6,070 bases of DNA from assembly GCA_015657395.1 (NCBI GenBank), contig JADLKI010000008.1, positions 213,077 through 219,146 on the forward strand, given 5' to 3'. The position numbers and the translations under genes are program-made. Under the pieces are notes generated by a model that was not told where the DNA came from, made no database searches, and saw only the letters and a program-made list of their open reading frames with translations. Every line of letters begins with the position of its first letter. Position 1 is the first letter of the stretch. Shown here one piece after another: positions 1 through 5,273 of this stretch. The stretch comes from Spirochaetales bacterium (GTDB lineage: Bacteria > Spirochaetota > Spirochaetia > Treponematales > Rectinemataceae).

Positions 1-876
1 GGGGGCTGTCGTTTCTGCGCCCCCGATGGCAATATCTCGGCGTATCAAAAAACTCAAACCTCTGTCCCCACCATCGAAAAACAAATCGAACGCGCGCTCA
101 TCTTCACGCAGAGACGCTACCATGCAAACGCCTTCTTTCTCTATTTCCAGGCCTACACCTGCACCAATGCCCCCGTGAAAAGATTGGCTCAAGTCTATGA
201 AGATGCCATCGATGCTTTCCGGCGGACATATGAAAAAATCGGCACACCACCTCGTGTCGCACCTCAACTTCGCACTTCTGAAACAGGACCGTTAAAAGGC
301 ATTATCGTCTCGACACGCCCTGACTGCTTCGATCAGGAAAAAGCCGAGCTCCTCGCCAGCTATATGGAACAGGGTATGGAAGTATGGGTTGAGCTAGGCC
401 TTCAGTCGGCACACGAAGAGACTCTTTCGTTTATACGGCGAAAGCATGGCGTCAAGGCCTTTCTCGATGCGATGGAAACTGCAAAGCGAACTCATTTAAA
501 GCGCACGGTGCATCTCATGCTTGGTCTTCCCGGAGAATCACATGCAATGATGATTGAAACCGCACAATTGACCGCCAGCACGGGGACAGAGGGCATAAAA
601 TTTCATGATTTCCGTATTGTGAAAGACTCCGCCTTTGCCCGAAGCTTTCCCGCAGGCGAGATTACGGCGATGCATCCTTCACGTTTGCCCGGTCTCCTCG
701 CCGATTGCCTCGAAGTGCTCCCCCCTTCGACCGAGATCATGCGCATATCGGCCGATTTTCGCCCCGAAGACTGCATAAGCATCCATAAGCCAATGGATAA
801 GCACATCCTTGCCGGGCTTGTGGAGGACGAACTTGTGCGGCGCAACGCCTCTCAGGGACAGAGGTTTGCAGGCTGA
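1..876 (+). CDS. Radical SAM protein, YhcC/TIGR01212 family (5' end cut by window)
   Basis: The reading frame is open from base 1 to the TGA at 874-876, so 291 residues are visible and the true start lies upstream. A GTG at 175 is internal and not the start, because conserved family sequence precedes it. The fragment opens with GGCRFC, the last two cysteines of the CxnCx2C motif that binds the [4Fe-4S] cluster with S-adenosylmethionine. Family landmarks follow in order: YFQAYT (about residues 49-54), STRPDC (about 103-109), VWVELGLQ, LGLPGE, and a C-terminal QGQRF that matches the usual QGxxY ending. E. coli YhcC has about 309 residues, so perhaps 40 are missing. About 25 extra residues, rich in Pro, Thr and Arg, seem inserted before STRPDC. 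The family is widespread and its reaction is, to my knowledge, unsettled. The fold and cofactor are confident; the substrate is unknown. Three copies of the dispersed GGGACRGAGG motif lie in this frame. Confidence 0.9.
   Translation, partial: GGCRFCAPDGNISAYQKTQTSVPTIEKQIERALIFTQRRYHANAFFLYFQAYTCTNAPVKRLAQVYEDAIDAFRRTYEKIGTPPRVAPQLRTSETGPLKGIIVSTRPDCFDQEKAELLASYMEQGMEVWVELGLQSAHEETLSFIRRKHGVKAFLDAMETAKRTHLKRTVHLMLGLPGESHAMMIETAQLTASTGTEGIKFHDFRIVKDSAFARSFPAGEITAMHPSRLPGLLADCLEVLPPSTEIMRISADFRPEDCISIHKPMDKHILAGLVEDELVRRNASQGQRFAG
59..69 (-). repeat. Dispersed motif copy (GGGGACAGAGG)
   Basis: CCTCTGTCCCC on the + strand, inside the radical SAM gene. With the flanking bases it encodes Thr-Ser-Val-Pro. 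Confidence 0.7.
582..592 (+). repeat. Dispersed motif copy (GGGGACAGAGG)
   Basis: Exact 11-base match in the radical SAM gene, encoding Thr-Gly-Thr-Glu-Gly. Confidence 0.7.
855..864 (+). repeat. Dispersed motif copy (GGGACAGAGG)
   Basis: Exact 10-base match just before the radical SAM stop, encoding the family-typical QGQRF. Together with the following TTT it shares 13 bases with the copy ending ybaB. Confidence 0.6.
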
Positions 877-891
877 CAGCAGCCGTGGCCC

Positions 892-920
892 TTGACAATT
901 GCCCCGCTTTCTCGTATTGT
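892..920 (+). promoter_or_regulatory. Sigma-70-type promoter for the tRNA/SRP RNA block
   Basis: A perfect -35 box, TTGACA (892-897), is separated by exactly 17 bases from TATTGT (915-920), a 5/6 match to the -10 consensus. Transcription would start near 927, about 23 bases before the first tRNA. It lies just after the radical SAM stop codon. It is the best promoter match in the window, fitting strong transcription of stable RNA. Confidence 0.8.
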
Positions 921-949
921 CGATTCTCGCCGAATGGTTTGCTTAGGTT

Positions 950-1034
950 GGAGCGGTGTCCGAGGGGTTTAAGGAGACGGTCTTGAAAACCGCTGTACCG
1001 CAAGGTACCGGGGGTTCGAATCCCCCCTGCTCCG
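950..1034 (+). tRNA. tRNA-Ser(UGA)
   Basis: A full class II cloverleaf. The acceptor stem GGAGCGG pairs with CTGCTCC (one G-U). The anticodon loop is 982-988 with TGA at 984-986. A long variable arm (GTACCGCAAGGTAC region) and a TTCGAAT T loop follow. The discriminator is G1034, as SerRS prefers. It reads UCA and, by wobble, other UCN codons. The CCA end is not encoded (TCA follows), so CCA-adding enzyme is required. First gene of the block. Confidence 0.95.
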
Positions 1035-1054
1035 TCATGAACCACTTGGTTTGA

Positions 1055-1142
1055 GGAGAGGTGCGAGAGAGGCCGAATCGGGCTCCCTGCTAAGGAGTTG
1101 TACCTCTAAAGGGTACCGAGGGTTCGAATCCCTCCCTCTCCG
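1055..1142 (+). tRNA. tRNA-Ser(GCU)
   Basis: The acceptor stem GGAGAGG pairs perfectly with CCTCTCC (1135-1141), with discriminator G1142. The anticodon stem-loop at 1083-1097 carries GCT at 1089-1091, reading AGC and AGU. The extended variable arm (about 1098-1117) is typical of serine tRNAs. The T stem GAGGG/CCCTC encloses TTCGAAT. CCA is not encoded. It lies 20 bases after tRNA-Ser(UGA), so both are probably cut from one precursor. Confidence 0.95.
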
Positions 1143-1149
1143 ATTTCGT

Positions 1150-1223
1150 GAGGCTATAGCTCAGCTGGATAGAGCTTCAGATTGCGGATCTGAAGGTCGG
1201 AGGTTCGAATCCTCTTAGCCTCA
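1150..1223 (+). tRNA. tRNA-Arg(GCG)
   Basis: A 74-base class I tRNA. The acceptor GAGGCTA pairs with TAGCCTC (1216-1222), discriminator A1223. The D stem is GCTC/GAGC, and the D loop ends GGATA, so an A is available for the A20 arginine identity element. The anticodon stem TCAGA/TCTGA encloses TTGCGGA, placing GCG at 1184-1186. That reads CGC and CGU. Most bacteria instead use an ACG anticodon deaminated to ICG. CCA is not encoded. A run of six T (1225-1230) follows and might allow partial termination. It is the only non-serine tRNA in the block. Confidence 0.93.
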
Positions 1224-1233
1224 CTTTTTTATT

Positions 1234-1319
1234 GGAGAGATGCGAGAGCGGTTGAATCGGGCGGTCTCGAAAACCGTTGAACCCTCTGGGTTCCGGGGGT
1301 TCGAATCCCCCTCTCTCCG
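1234..1319 (+). tRNA. tRNA-Ser(CGA)
   Basis: The acceptor GGAGAGA pairs with TCTCTCC (1312-1318), discriminator G1319. The anticodon loop 1266-1272 carries CGA at 1268-1270, reading UCG. The long variable arm (AACCCTCTGGGTT core) and the GGGGG-TTCGAAT-CCCCC T arm are intact. CCA is not encoded. It overlaps in decoding with tRNA-Ser(UGA), so it is an accessory wobble-relieving isoacceptor. Confidence 0.95.
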
Positions 1320-1391
1320 CGAGAAGAAGCCGCGGGCAGGGGGCCTCGGTTTTCTCCTGATGCCCTCATCATTGAGTGCGATTGTACCCCT

Positions 1392-1478
1392 GGAGAGATG
1401 ACCGAGCGGTCGAAGGTGCGCGATTGGAAGTCGCGTGTACCCGTAAGGGTACCGAGGGTTCAAATCCCTCTCTCTCCG
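1392..1478 (+). tRNA. tRNA-Ser(GGA)
   Basis: The acceptor GGAGAGA pairs with TCTCTCC (1471-1477), discriminator G1478. The anticodon stem CGCGA/TCGCG encloses a loop with GGA at 1426-1428, reading UCC and UCU. The variable arm is GTACCCGTAAGGGTAC. The T loop is TTCAAAT. CCA is not encoded. It lies 72 bases after tRNA-Ser(CGA) and 12 bases before the SRP RNA, completing the four serine isoacceptors. Confidence 0.95.
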
Positions 1479-1490
1479 CTTGCAGTTCGA

Positions 1491-1601
1491 GCGCATAAGG
1501 CCAGGCACTGTGCTCGTAACCACTGCCTAACCCCGCCAGGTCCGGAAGGAAGCAACGGTACGCAGCAGGTGCGGTGCCGCAGAGCGCCTGGCTTTATGCG
1601 C
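1491..1601 (+). ncRNA. ffs: Bacterial small signal recognition particle RNA (4.5S type)
   Basis: About 111 bases, close to the 114 of E. coli 4.5S RNA. The ends GCGCATAAGGCCAGGC and GCCTGGCTTTATGCGC pair over 16 positions (one G-U), forming the terminal helix of a single long hairpin. The centre holds the universal domain IV signature GGTCCGGAAGGAAGCA (1539-1554) with its GGAA tetraloop, the Ffh-binding site. There is no Alu domain. With Ffh it targets nascent membrane proteins co-translationally. Its place between a serine tRNA and dnaX recalls Bacillus subtilis. It probably shares the promoter at 892-920. No strong T tract follows the 3' end, so transcription may run into dnaX. Confidence 0.95.
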
Positions 1602-1610
1602 TTTGACTGC

Positions 1611-1639
1611 TTTACCCTTCCACCCCGTCATGCTATTTT
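1611..1639 (+). promoter_or_regulatory. Candidate dnaX promoter placing the transcript start at the ATG
   Basis: TTTACC (1611-1616) and TATTTT (1634-1639) each match the sigma-70 boxes at 4 of 6 positions, with a 17-base spacer. The predicted start is about seven bases after the -10, at or next to the A of the dnaX ATG (1646). The boxes are weak and this is inference. Read-through from the RNA block is the alternative. Confidence 0.3.
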
Positions 1640-1645
1640 TCCTGT

Positions 1646-3775
1646 ATGCCCTTTGAAGTTACCGCAACACGCAAACGCCCCCAGACGTTCGAACAGCTTG
1701 CCGGACAGAATTTTGTCGCAGCAACCCTCATTTCATCTTTGGAACAAGGTCGTATTGCGCCTGCCTACCTTTTTTCCGGGCCTCGCGGGTGCGGGAAAAC
1801 CAGCACAGCGCGCATACTCGCCAAAGCGCTCAACTGCGAACATGGGCCGACACCGCATCCATGCGGGACTTGCCCTTCATGCCTCGCCATCTCAAGCGGT
1901 TCTTCCCTCGATGTCATTGAAATCGATGGTGCCTCAAACACTTCGGTGGACAACATCCGTCAGATAAAAGACGAAGTGCTCTTCGCGCCCAACTCAGGGC
2001 GCTATAAAATCTACATTATCGATGAAGTCCACATGCTCTCGATGAGCGCCTTCAATGCACTCCTCAAGACCATCGAAGAACCCCCACCCTATATTGTCTT
2101 CATTTTTGCGACAACCGAGCCACACAAGGTCCCCGCAACCATAAAAAGCCGCTGTCAACAATTCAATTTCAGGCTCGTCTCCCCGGAGACCATCCTTCAA
2201 TTATTGCGACAAGCTGCTGCCGAAACCGGAGTCGAGGCCGAGGAAGAAGCACTCCTTTGGATAGCCCGTGAAGCGGCAGGCTCGGTCAGAGACGCCTATA
2301 CCCTTTTCGACCAGATTGCCTCCTTCTCCGGCACCAAAATTACTGCACAGAATATTCGCGACACGCTCGGCTTGGTCGGCATCGATCGCCTCAACAACCT
2401 CTTTCGCGCAATTGTCACAAACAATACAAAAGAAGCTTTCAGTGTACTCGACGAAATCCTTGAGCAAGGTGTATCTCCGGAGCAATTTTTAACCGATACG
2501 GTCGATTATTGCCGTTCCATCCTGCTCATGCTGCATGGAGTGCAAAAAGAAGGATTATTAAGCGCCCCTCGGACTGCTTTTGAGCCCATAGTCCTTGAAT
2601 CCTTTTCGAAAGCGCAGATCAAATATGCAATTGCACTGCTCCTCGATACCTATCGCCATCTCAAAGAAACAATCGAGCCGCGGTATGAGCTCGAATTGGC
2701 AGTAGCCAAATTATGCAACATCAAATCATACATTAGCCCGCACGAATTGTTCGACGCGATTCATTCCGTGCAAAAAGCTATCAATGCGAAAGAACTTCCC
2801 TCTCGCGGACAGCGGGAAAAGGATGCGTCGCTCCCTTTTCAGGACCGACCCGACAATAGCGCCGATGCCCAAAATGCGCCACTTCTCCGCGACCTGCATC
2901 CGCGCTCTGCTGATTCTCAGCACAGTGCGGAACAGCCCAATACAGCTGGCAGTTCGCTGGGGCCTGAGGGGACGGAGGTTCATACTTCCCCGGCCGGGCC
3001 TGTCTCTTCTTCGGAACTGAGAAAAAAAATCATTGCCAAACTGCGGAATCAGAACCTTTTTCTGGCTTCAGCGCTTGAAAAGTCTGCCGAATGGACTCCA
3101 AAACATAACGGATTCATCATCCCAGTGATGAACCGCGTGGAAATGGATCTCATTTCGCGATTTGCTCCTCTCATAGCAGACACAGGGGCCCAGATTTTCG
3201 GCATGCCCTGCGCTATAGAACCACGGTTCGCAAAAGATCAAGAAACCTCCAACCTCCGTCCCTCGCAGCGCGAGATGCCGACCTCCGTCCCCATTCAGCG
3301 GGAGACCCCACAACAACTTGCGCACTCTTCGCCTCACCCAAATAATGGTGCTCCTTCTGCGCCACAGGAAGATATGTACAATAGAACGGCAAACGATGAT
3401 TTGCAGACAGGCTTTACCCAAGAAACAGAAGAAGAGCCCGACACTGAACTTGACAGCTCAGATTCTTTTGAAAATTCATTTGCAGAGACCGAAATTGAAA
3501 ATACCGATGAGTCTGAAAATCCAATGCACAGTGAGTCTTCTCAGCATGCGACCGGCTCAGAACCACAGAAGCTCGAAGAAACAGATGTGCGCGCCATCGA
3601 CCTCATTCGAAAAATGTTCAAAGGGAAAGTCATTGCGACGAATACCTCCTCTGCGCCTTCTTCTTTTGAACCTTTGGTGCCCCAGTACCCCATACCGAGA
3701 AGTGATTCCGAGATATCTGAATTCCCCGAAGACACTGAAGAATTCGACGATAGTGACGAAGATGATTTTGATTAA
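1646..3775 (+). CDS. dnaX: DNA polymerase III subunits tau/gamma (DnaX)
   Basis: AAA+ ATPase of the clamp loader, which opens the beta clamp, loads it on primed DNA and (as tau) tethers polymerase and helicase. In 709 residues: Walker A GPRGCGKTS (45-53); zinc-binding Cys64, 73, 76, 79; Walker B with DEVH (126-129); sensor-1 FATTE (154-158); SRC arginine finger (R169); sensor-2 GSVRDA (212-217); then the helical oligomerisation domain to about 365. A Pro/Ser/Gln-rich linker (about 385-455) leads to a folded-looking block (about 458-525), a long acidic stretch, a conserved-looking IRKMFKG patch (about 652) and a very acidic tail. At 709 it is longer than the 643 of E. coli. ATG at 1646 starts the conserved FEVTATRKRPQTF; no earlier in-frame start is close. 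No Shine-Dalgarno is visible. An A8 run at codons 459-461 may allow a shorter gamma. Three GGGACRGAGG motif copies lie in the linker regions. Confidence 0.97.
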   Translation: MPFEVTATRKRPQTFEQLAGQNFVAATLISSLEQGRIAPAYLFSGPRGCGKTSTARILAKALNCEHGPTPHPCGTCPSCLAISSGSSLDVIEIDGASNTSVDNIRQIKDEVLFAPNSGRYKIYIIDEVHMLSMSAFNALLKTIEEPPPYIVFIFATTEPHKVPATIKSRCQQFNFRLVSPETILQLLRQAAAETGVEAEEEALLWIAREAAGSVRDAYTLFDQIASFSGTKITAQNIRDTLGLVGIDRLNNLFRAIVTNNTKEAFSVLDEILEQGVSPEQFLTDTVDYCRSILLMLHGVQKEGLLSAPRTAFEPIVLESFSKAQIKYAIALLLDTYRHLKETIEPRYELELAVAKLCNIKSYISPHELFDAIHSVQKAINAKELPSRGQREKDASLPFQDRPDNSADAQNAPLLRDLHPRSADSQHSAEQPNTAGSSLGPEGTEVHTSPAGPVSSSELRKKIIAKLRNQNLFLASALEKSAEWTPKHNGFIIPVMNRVEMDLISRFAPLIADTGAQIFGMPCAIEPRFAKDQETSNLRPSQREMPTSVPIQRETPQQLAHSSPHPNNGAPSAPQEDMYNRTANDDLQTGFTQETEEEPDTELDSSDSFENSFAETEIENTDESENPMHSESSQHATGSEPQKLEETDVRAIDLIRKMFKGKVIATNTSSAPSSFEPLVPQYPIPRSDSEISEFPEDTEEFDDSDEDDFD
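2968..2978 (+). repeat. Dispersed motif copy (GGGGACGGAGG)
   Basis: G variant of the motif in the dnaX linker, encoding Glu-Gly-Thr-Glu-Val (residues 441-445). Confidence 0.7.
3022..3029 (+). other. A8 slippery run in dnaX, candidate tau/gamma frameshift site
   Basis: Eight A residues include the heptamer A AAA AAA in the phase needed for -1 tandem slippage: 3022 is the third base of an Arg codon, then two Lys codons. After a -1 shift the new frame stops at TGA 3076-3078, adding 16 residues and giving a product of about 477, close to a gamma-like form that ends after the oligomerisation domain and linker. E. coli dnaX uses A AAA AAG for this, and Thermus uses an A9 run by transcriptional slippage. 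I see no upstream Shine-Dalgarno-like stimulator and only a weak 5-bp hairpin downstream (3050-3064). Confidence 0.45.
3253..3262 (-). repeat. Dispersed motif copy (GGGACGGAGG)
   Basis: First of two reverse-strand copies in the dnaX tandem duplication. Read out of phase with the other reverse copies, it encodes Leu-Arg-Pro. Confidence 0.65.
3282..3292 (-). repeat. Dispersed motif copy (GGGGACGGAGG)
   Basis: Second dnaX tandem copy, encoding Thr-Ser-Val-Pro-Ile-Gln. The 18 bases from 3281 match the recR copy from 4606 at all but one position. Confidence 0.7.
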
Positions 3776-3792
3776 TTTTGTTTGATGAAACC

Positions 3793-3797
3793 GGAGG
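3793..3797 (+). promoter_or_regulatory. Shine-Dalgarno GGAGG fixing the ybaB start
   Basis: GGAGG lies five bases before ATG 3803. It settles the start over in-frame TTG 3782 and ATG 3785, which lie upstream of this site and have no such signal of their own. Confidence 0.85.
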
Positions 3798-3802
3798 TAA
3801 TA

Positions 3803-4144
3803 ATGGATCTAACGAATATCTTTGACATGTTGAAAAATCCTCAGGCCTTAAAGACGCAGGCCGAAGAAATGCAGAAAAAAATAACTGCAATCCAGGCCAC
3901 CGGACAGGCCGGTGGAGGCATGGTCAAAATCACCCTTTCCGGAAACATGGAATTGCTCGAATGCTATATTTCTCCAGAGCTCTCTGAGTTCAAGGATATC
4001 CCCCTGCTCCAGGACCTCATCCGCGCAGCCCATCATAATGCTGCAGAGAAAGTCAAAGAAGCAATCCAAAATGAATTCGCCGGTTCTCTGGGTGGACTAG
4101 GACCAAGCATGCCCTTCGGTAATCTCCCGGGGACAGAGGTTTAA
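3803..4144 (+). CDS. ybaB: YbaB/EbfC family nucleoid-associated protein
   Basis: A 113-residue protein, the usual size for the family (about 100-115). The family forms a tweezer-like homodimer that binds DNA; in Borrelia the homologue EbfC is a DNA-binding regulator and nucleoid protein. Visible hallmarks are an N-terminal helix (NIFDMLKNPQAL...QAEEMQKK), a glycine-rich turn GQAGGGMVKITLSG, an ECYISPEL strand, a second helix (LIRAAHHNAAEKVKEAI) and a Gly/Pro-rich tail. The start is fixed by a strong GGAGG. It begins 27 bases after the dnaX stop and precedes recR, the classic dnaX-ybaB-recR order, so one transcript is likely. The last four residues, GTEV, are encoded by a copy of the dispersed GGGGACAGAGG motif that runs into the stop codon. 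Confidence 0.95.
   Translation: MDLTNIFDMLKNPQALKTQAEEMQKKITAIQATGQAGGGMVKITLSGNMELLECYISPELSEFKDIPLLQDLIRAAHHNAAEKVKEAIQNEFAGSLGGLGPSMPFGNLPGTEV
4129..4139 (+). repeat. Dispersed motif copy (GGGGACAGAGG)
   Basis: Forms the last codons of ybaB (Gly-Thr-Glu-Val) and abuts its TAA. Confidence 0.7.
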
Positions 4145-4169
4145 GCGCTCACCGTAGCAGAGCACCGCC

Positions 4170-4179
4170 GGGACAGAGG
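4170..4179 (+). repeat. Dispersed motif copy (GGGACAGAGG), intergenic
   Basis: Exact 10-base match in the ybaB-recR gap. A shorter match, GGACAGAG (4197-4204), follows and overlaps the recR ribosome-binding region. Confidence 0.65.
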
Positions 4180-4206
4180 ACAAAAGATCCCGAAAAGGAC
4201 AGAGTC

Positions 4207-4809
4207 ATGAAAGCAATCGAAGATCTCGTTTCGCTGCTCACTCGTTTACCGGGATTGGGCCGAAAAAGCGCCCTTCGAATAGCATATTCACTTCTTAAGT
4301 CCGATATTTCATTCAGCGAGAACCTCGCCGAGCGCATTCGGACTTTGCGCACGACAATCCATTTCTGTTCTGAATGCGGCTCTTATTCTGAATCCGAGCT
4401 GTGTCAAGTCTGTTCCGACGCCTCCCGCGATCGAAGCATCGTATGTGTTGTCGAACAGCCGCAGGATGTCATAACAATAGAAGCATCGAAAGAATACAGA
4501 GGCCTTTATCACGTGCTGGGCGGCCTGCTTTCTCCTCTGGAAGGCATTGGCCCCGATCGCCTCAATATTGGAAAGCTCATTCAGAGAATTCAAAGTTCCC
4601 TCTCGACCTCTGTCCCCATTCAGGAAGTGGTCATTGCAACAAATCCGACGATTGAAGGCGATACGACAGCCCTCTATTTGAAAAAACTGCTTGAAAAAGA
4701 GCCAGTGAGAGTCACAAGGCTGGCAACAGGCATTCCTGTAGGCGGCGATCTCGAATATGCGGACCGCTTGACCCTTGCCCGTTCTTTCCGCGGCAGAGCT
4801 CTGCTGTGA
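4207..4809 (+). CDS. recR: Recombination mediator RecR
   Basis: At 200 residues it has the family length. It acts with RecO (and RecF) to load RecA onto SSB-coated gapped DNA. Domains in order: helix-hairpin-helix with LPGLGRKSA (14-22); zinc finger Cys54, 57, 66, 69; Toprim domain from about 78, with Glu83 and the ATNPTIEGD segment; and the C-terminal GIPVGGDLEYAD-RSFRGR signature. ATG 4207 is preceded by AAAAGGA with about 7 bases spacing. The gap after ybaB (62 bases) holds one full and one partial copy of the dispersed motif. Residues 134-139 (TSVPIQ), encoded by a reverse-strand motif copy, lie in a loop that seems about five residues longer than usual before EVVIATN. Function is confident; the extra length is judged from memory of the family. 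Confidence 0.97.
   Translation: MKAIEDLVSLLTRLPGLGRKSALRIAYSLLKSDISFSENLAERIRTLRTTIHFCSECGSYSESELCQVCSDASRDRSIVCVVEQPQDVITIEASKEYRGLYHVLGGLLSPLEGIGPDRLNIGKLIQRIQSSLSTSVPIQEVVIATNPTIEGDTTALYLKKLLEKEPVRVTRLATGIPVGGDLEYADRLTLARSFRGRALL
4607..4617 (-). repeat. Dispersed motif copy (GGGGACAGAGG)
   Basis: Inside recR, encoding Thr-Ser-Val-Pro in a loop that appears longer than in other RecR proteins. Confidence 0.7.
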
Positions 4810-4862
4810 TCTATACCATGTATTTACGTAATGAAAGAAATTACTTTTAGGAGCCAAATAGG

Positions 4863-5210
4863 ATGCGCGCTACTGAAATTGCTCAGATTATCAATGCAGA
4901 AATTATTGTAGGAAAAGAAATCGCATACGATCTCGACGTCGAGACCGCCTGTGGCTCCGATTTGATGAGCGATGTCATCGCCTTTGTCAAAGAGCGTGTA
5001 GCCCTGCTCTCTGGCCTCACCAACCCTCAGGTACTGCGCACCGCCGACCTTATGGATATCCGCTTGATTATCTTTGTCAGAGGCAAAAAGCCTTCTGAAG
5101 AAATGATTCAAATGGCCCGGGAACAAGGTATCGTACTCATGAGAACCCACGATACCATGTTCGTAGCGTGTGGTAAGCTTTATCAGGCCGGGATAAAAGG
5201 AGATTCTTGA
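4863..5210 (+). CDS. DRTGG-domain protein of the hydrogenase-regulatory type
   Basis: A 115-residue soluble protein made of a single DRTGG-like domain. The pattern is an N-terminal EIAQIINAEIIVG segment, a SDLMSDVIA motif (about 33-41), two beta-alpha repeats (LIIFVRGKKPSEE; GIVLMRTHDTMF) and a GKLYQAGI end. The DRTGG letters themselves are degenerate (DVETACGSD). DRTGG domains also occur in phosphotransacetylases and CBS proteins and are thought to be regulatory; no catalytic residues are evident. ATG 4863 has AGGAG (4849-4853) nine bases upstream. It starts 53 bases after recR, and that gap holds a weak 5-bp hairpin with four T. Small DRTGG proteins next to an HATPase and an FeFe-hydrogenase-like gene are a recurring arrangement in anaerobes, so a role in redox or hydrogenase signalling is inferred, not shown. 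Confidence 0.8.
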   Translation: MRATEIAQIINAEIIVGKEIAYDLDVETACGSDLMSDVIAFVKERVALLSGLTNPQVLRTADLMDIRLIIFVRGKKPSEEMIQMAREQGIVLMRTHDTMFVACGKLYQAGIKGDS

Positions 5211-5235
5211 TATTGAGAGACCCATCATCTTACTC

Positions 5236-5253
5236 GGTACAGAGGGATATAAT
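5236..5253 (+). promoter_or_regulatory. Possible -10 element (TATAAT) upstream of the HATPase gene
   Basis: A perfect TATAAT (5248-5253) lies 20 bases before the GTG start. No good -35 box is found 15-18 bases upstream (best windows are TCATCT-like). A near-copy of the dispersed motif, GGTACAGAGG (5236-5245, one mismatch), abuts it. It may be an internal promoter with an activator, or chance in an AT-rich gap. Confidence 0.3.
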
Positions 5254-5273
5254 TAATACAAGGAATTATTGCT

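Larger units (their letters stand above)
3251..3310 (+). repeat. Imperfect 30-base tandem duplication in dnaX linker
   Basis: Two adjacent 30-base units (3251-3280, 3281-3310) each hold ACCTCCGTCCC followed by CAGCG(C/G)GAGA. The first motif sits one base out of phase with the second, so residues 536-545 (NLRPSQREMP) and 546-555 (TSVPIQRETP) share QRE but differ before it. Each unit carries one reverse-strand copy of the dispersed GGGACRGAGG motif. Confidence 0.7.

Noticed and set aside
871..884. GGCTG-ACAG-CAGCC hairpin over the radical SAM stop as a terminator
   Set aside because: The stem has only 5 bp and no T tract follows; the promoter -35 box starts 8 bases later.
1321..1356. Hairpin between tRNA-Ser(CGA) and tRNA-Ser(GGA)
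   Set aside because: About 10 bp with two bulges and no T run after it, so not a convincing terminator; it might only be a processing spacer.
1398..1967. 189-codon + strand open frame across the last tRNA, the SRP RNA and the dnaX start
   Set aside because: It overlaps two clear RNA genes and the conserved DnaX N-terminus, and its translation has no recognisable family features.
3782..3802. In-frame TTG 3782 or ATG 3785 as the ybaB start
   Set aside because: ATG 3803 has a strong GGAGG five bases upstream and gives the normal family N-terminus.
4828..4848. GTAAT/ATTAC hairpin plus TTTT after recR as an intrinsic terminator
   Set aside because: A 5-bp AT-rich stem with four T is too weak to call, and a good ribosome-binding site follows directly.
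4309..4857. 182-codon minus-strand open frame opposite recR
   Set aside because: It is a shadow of recR; the + strand product is an unmistakable RecR with all motifs.
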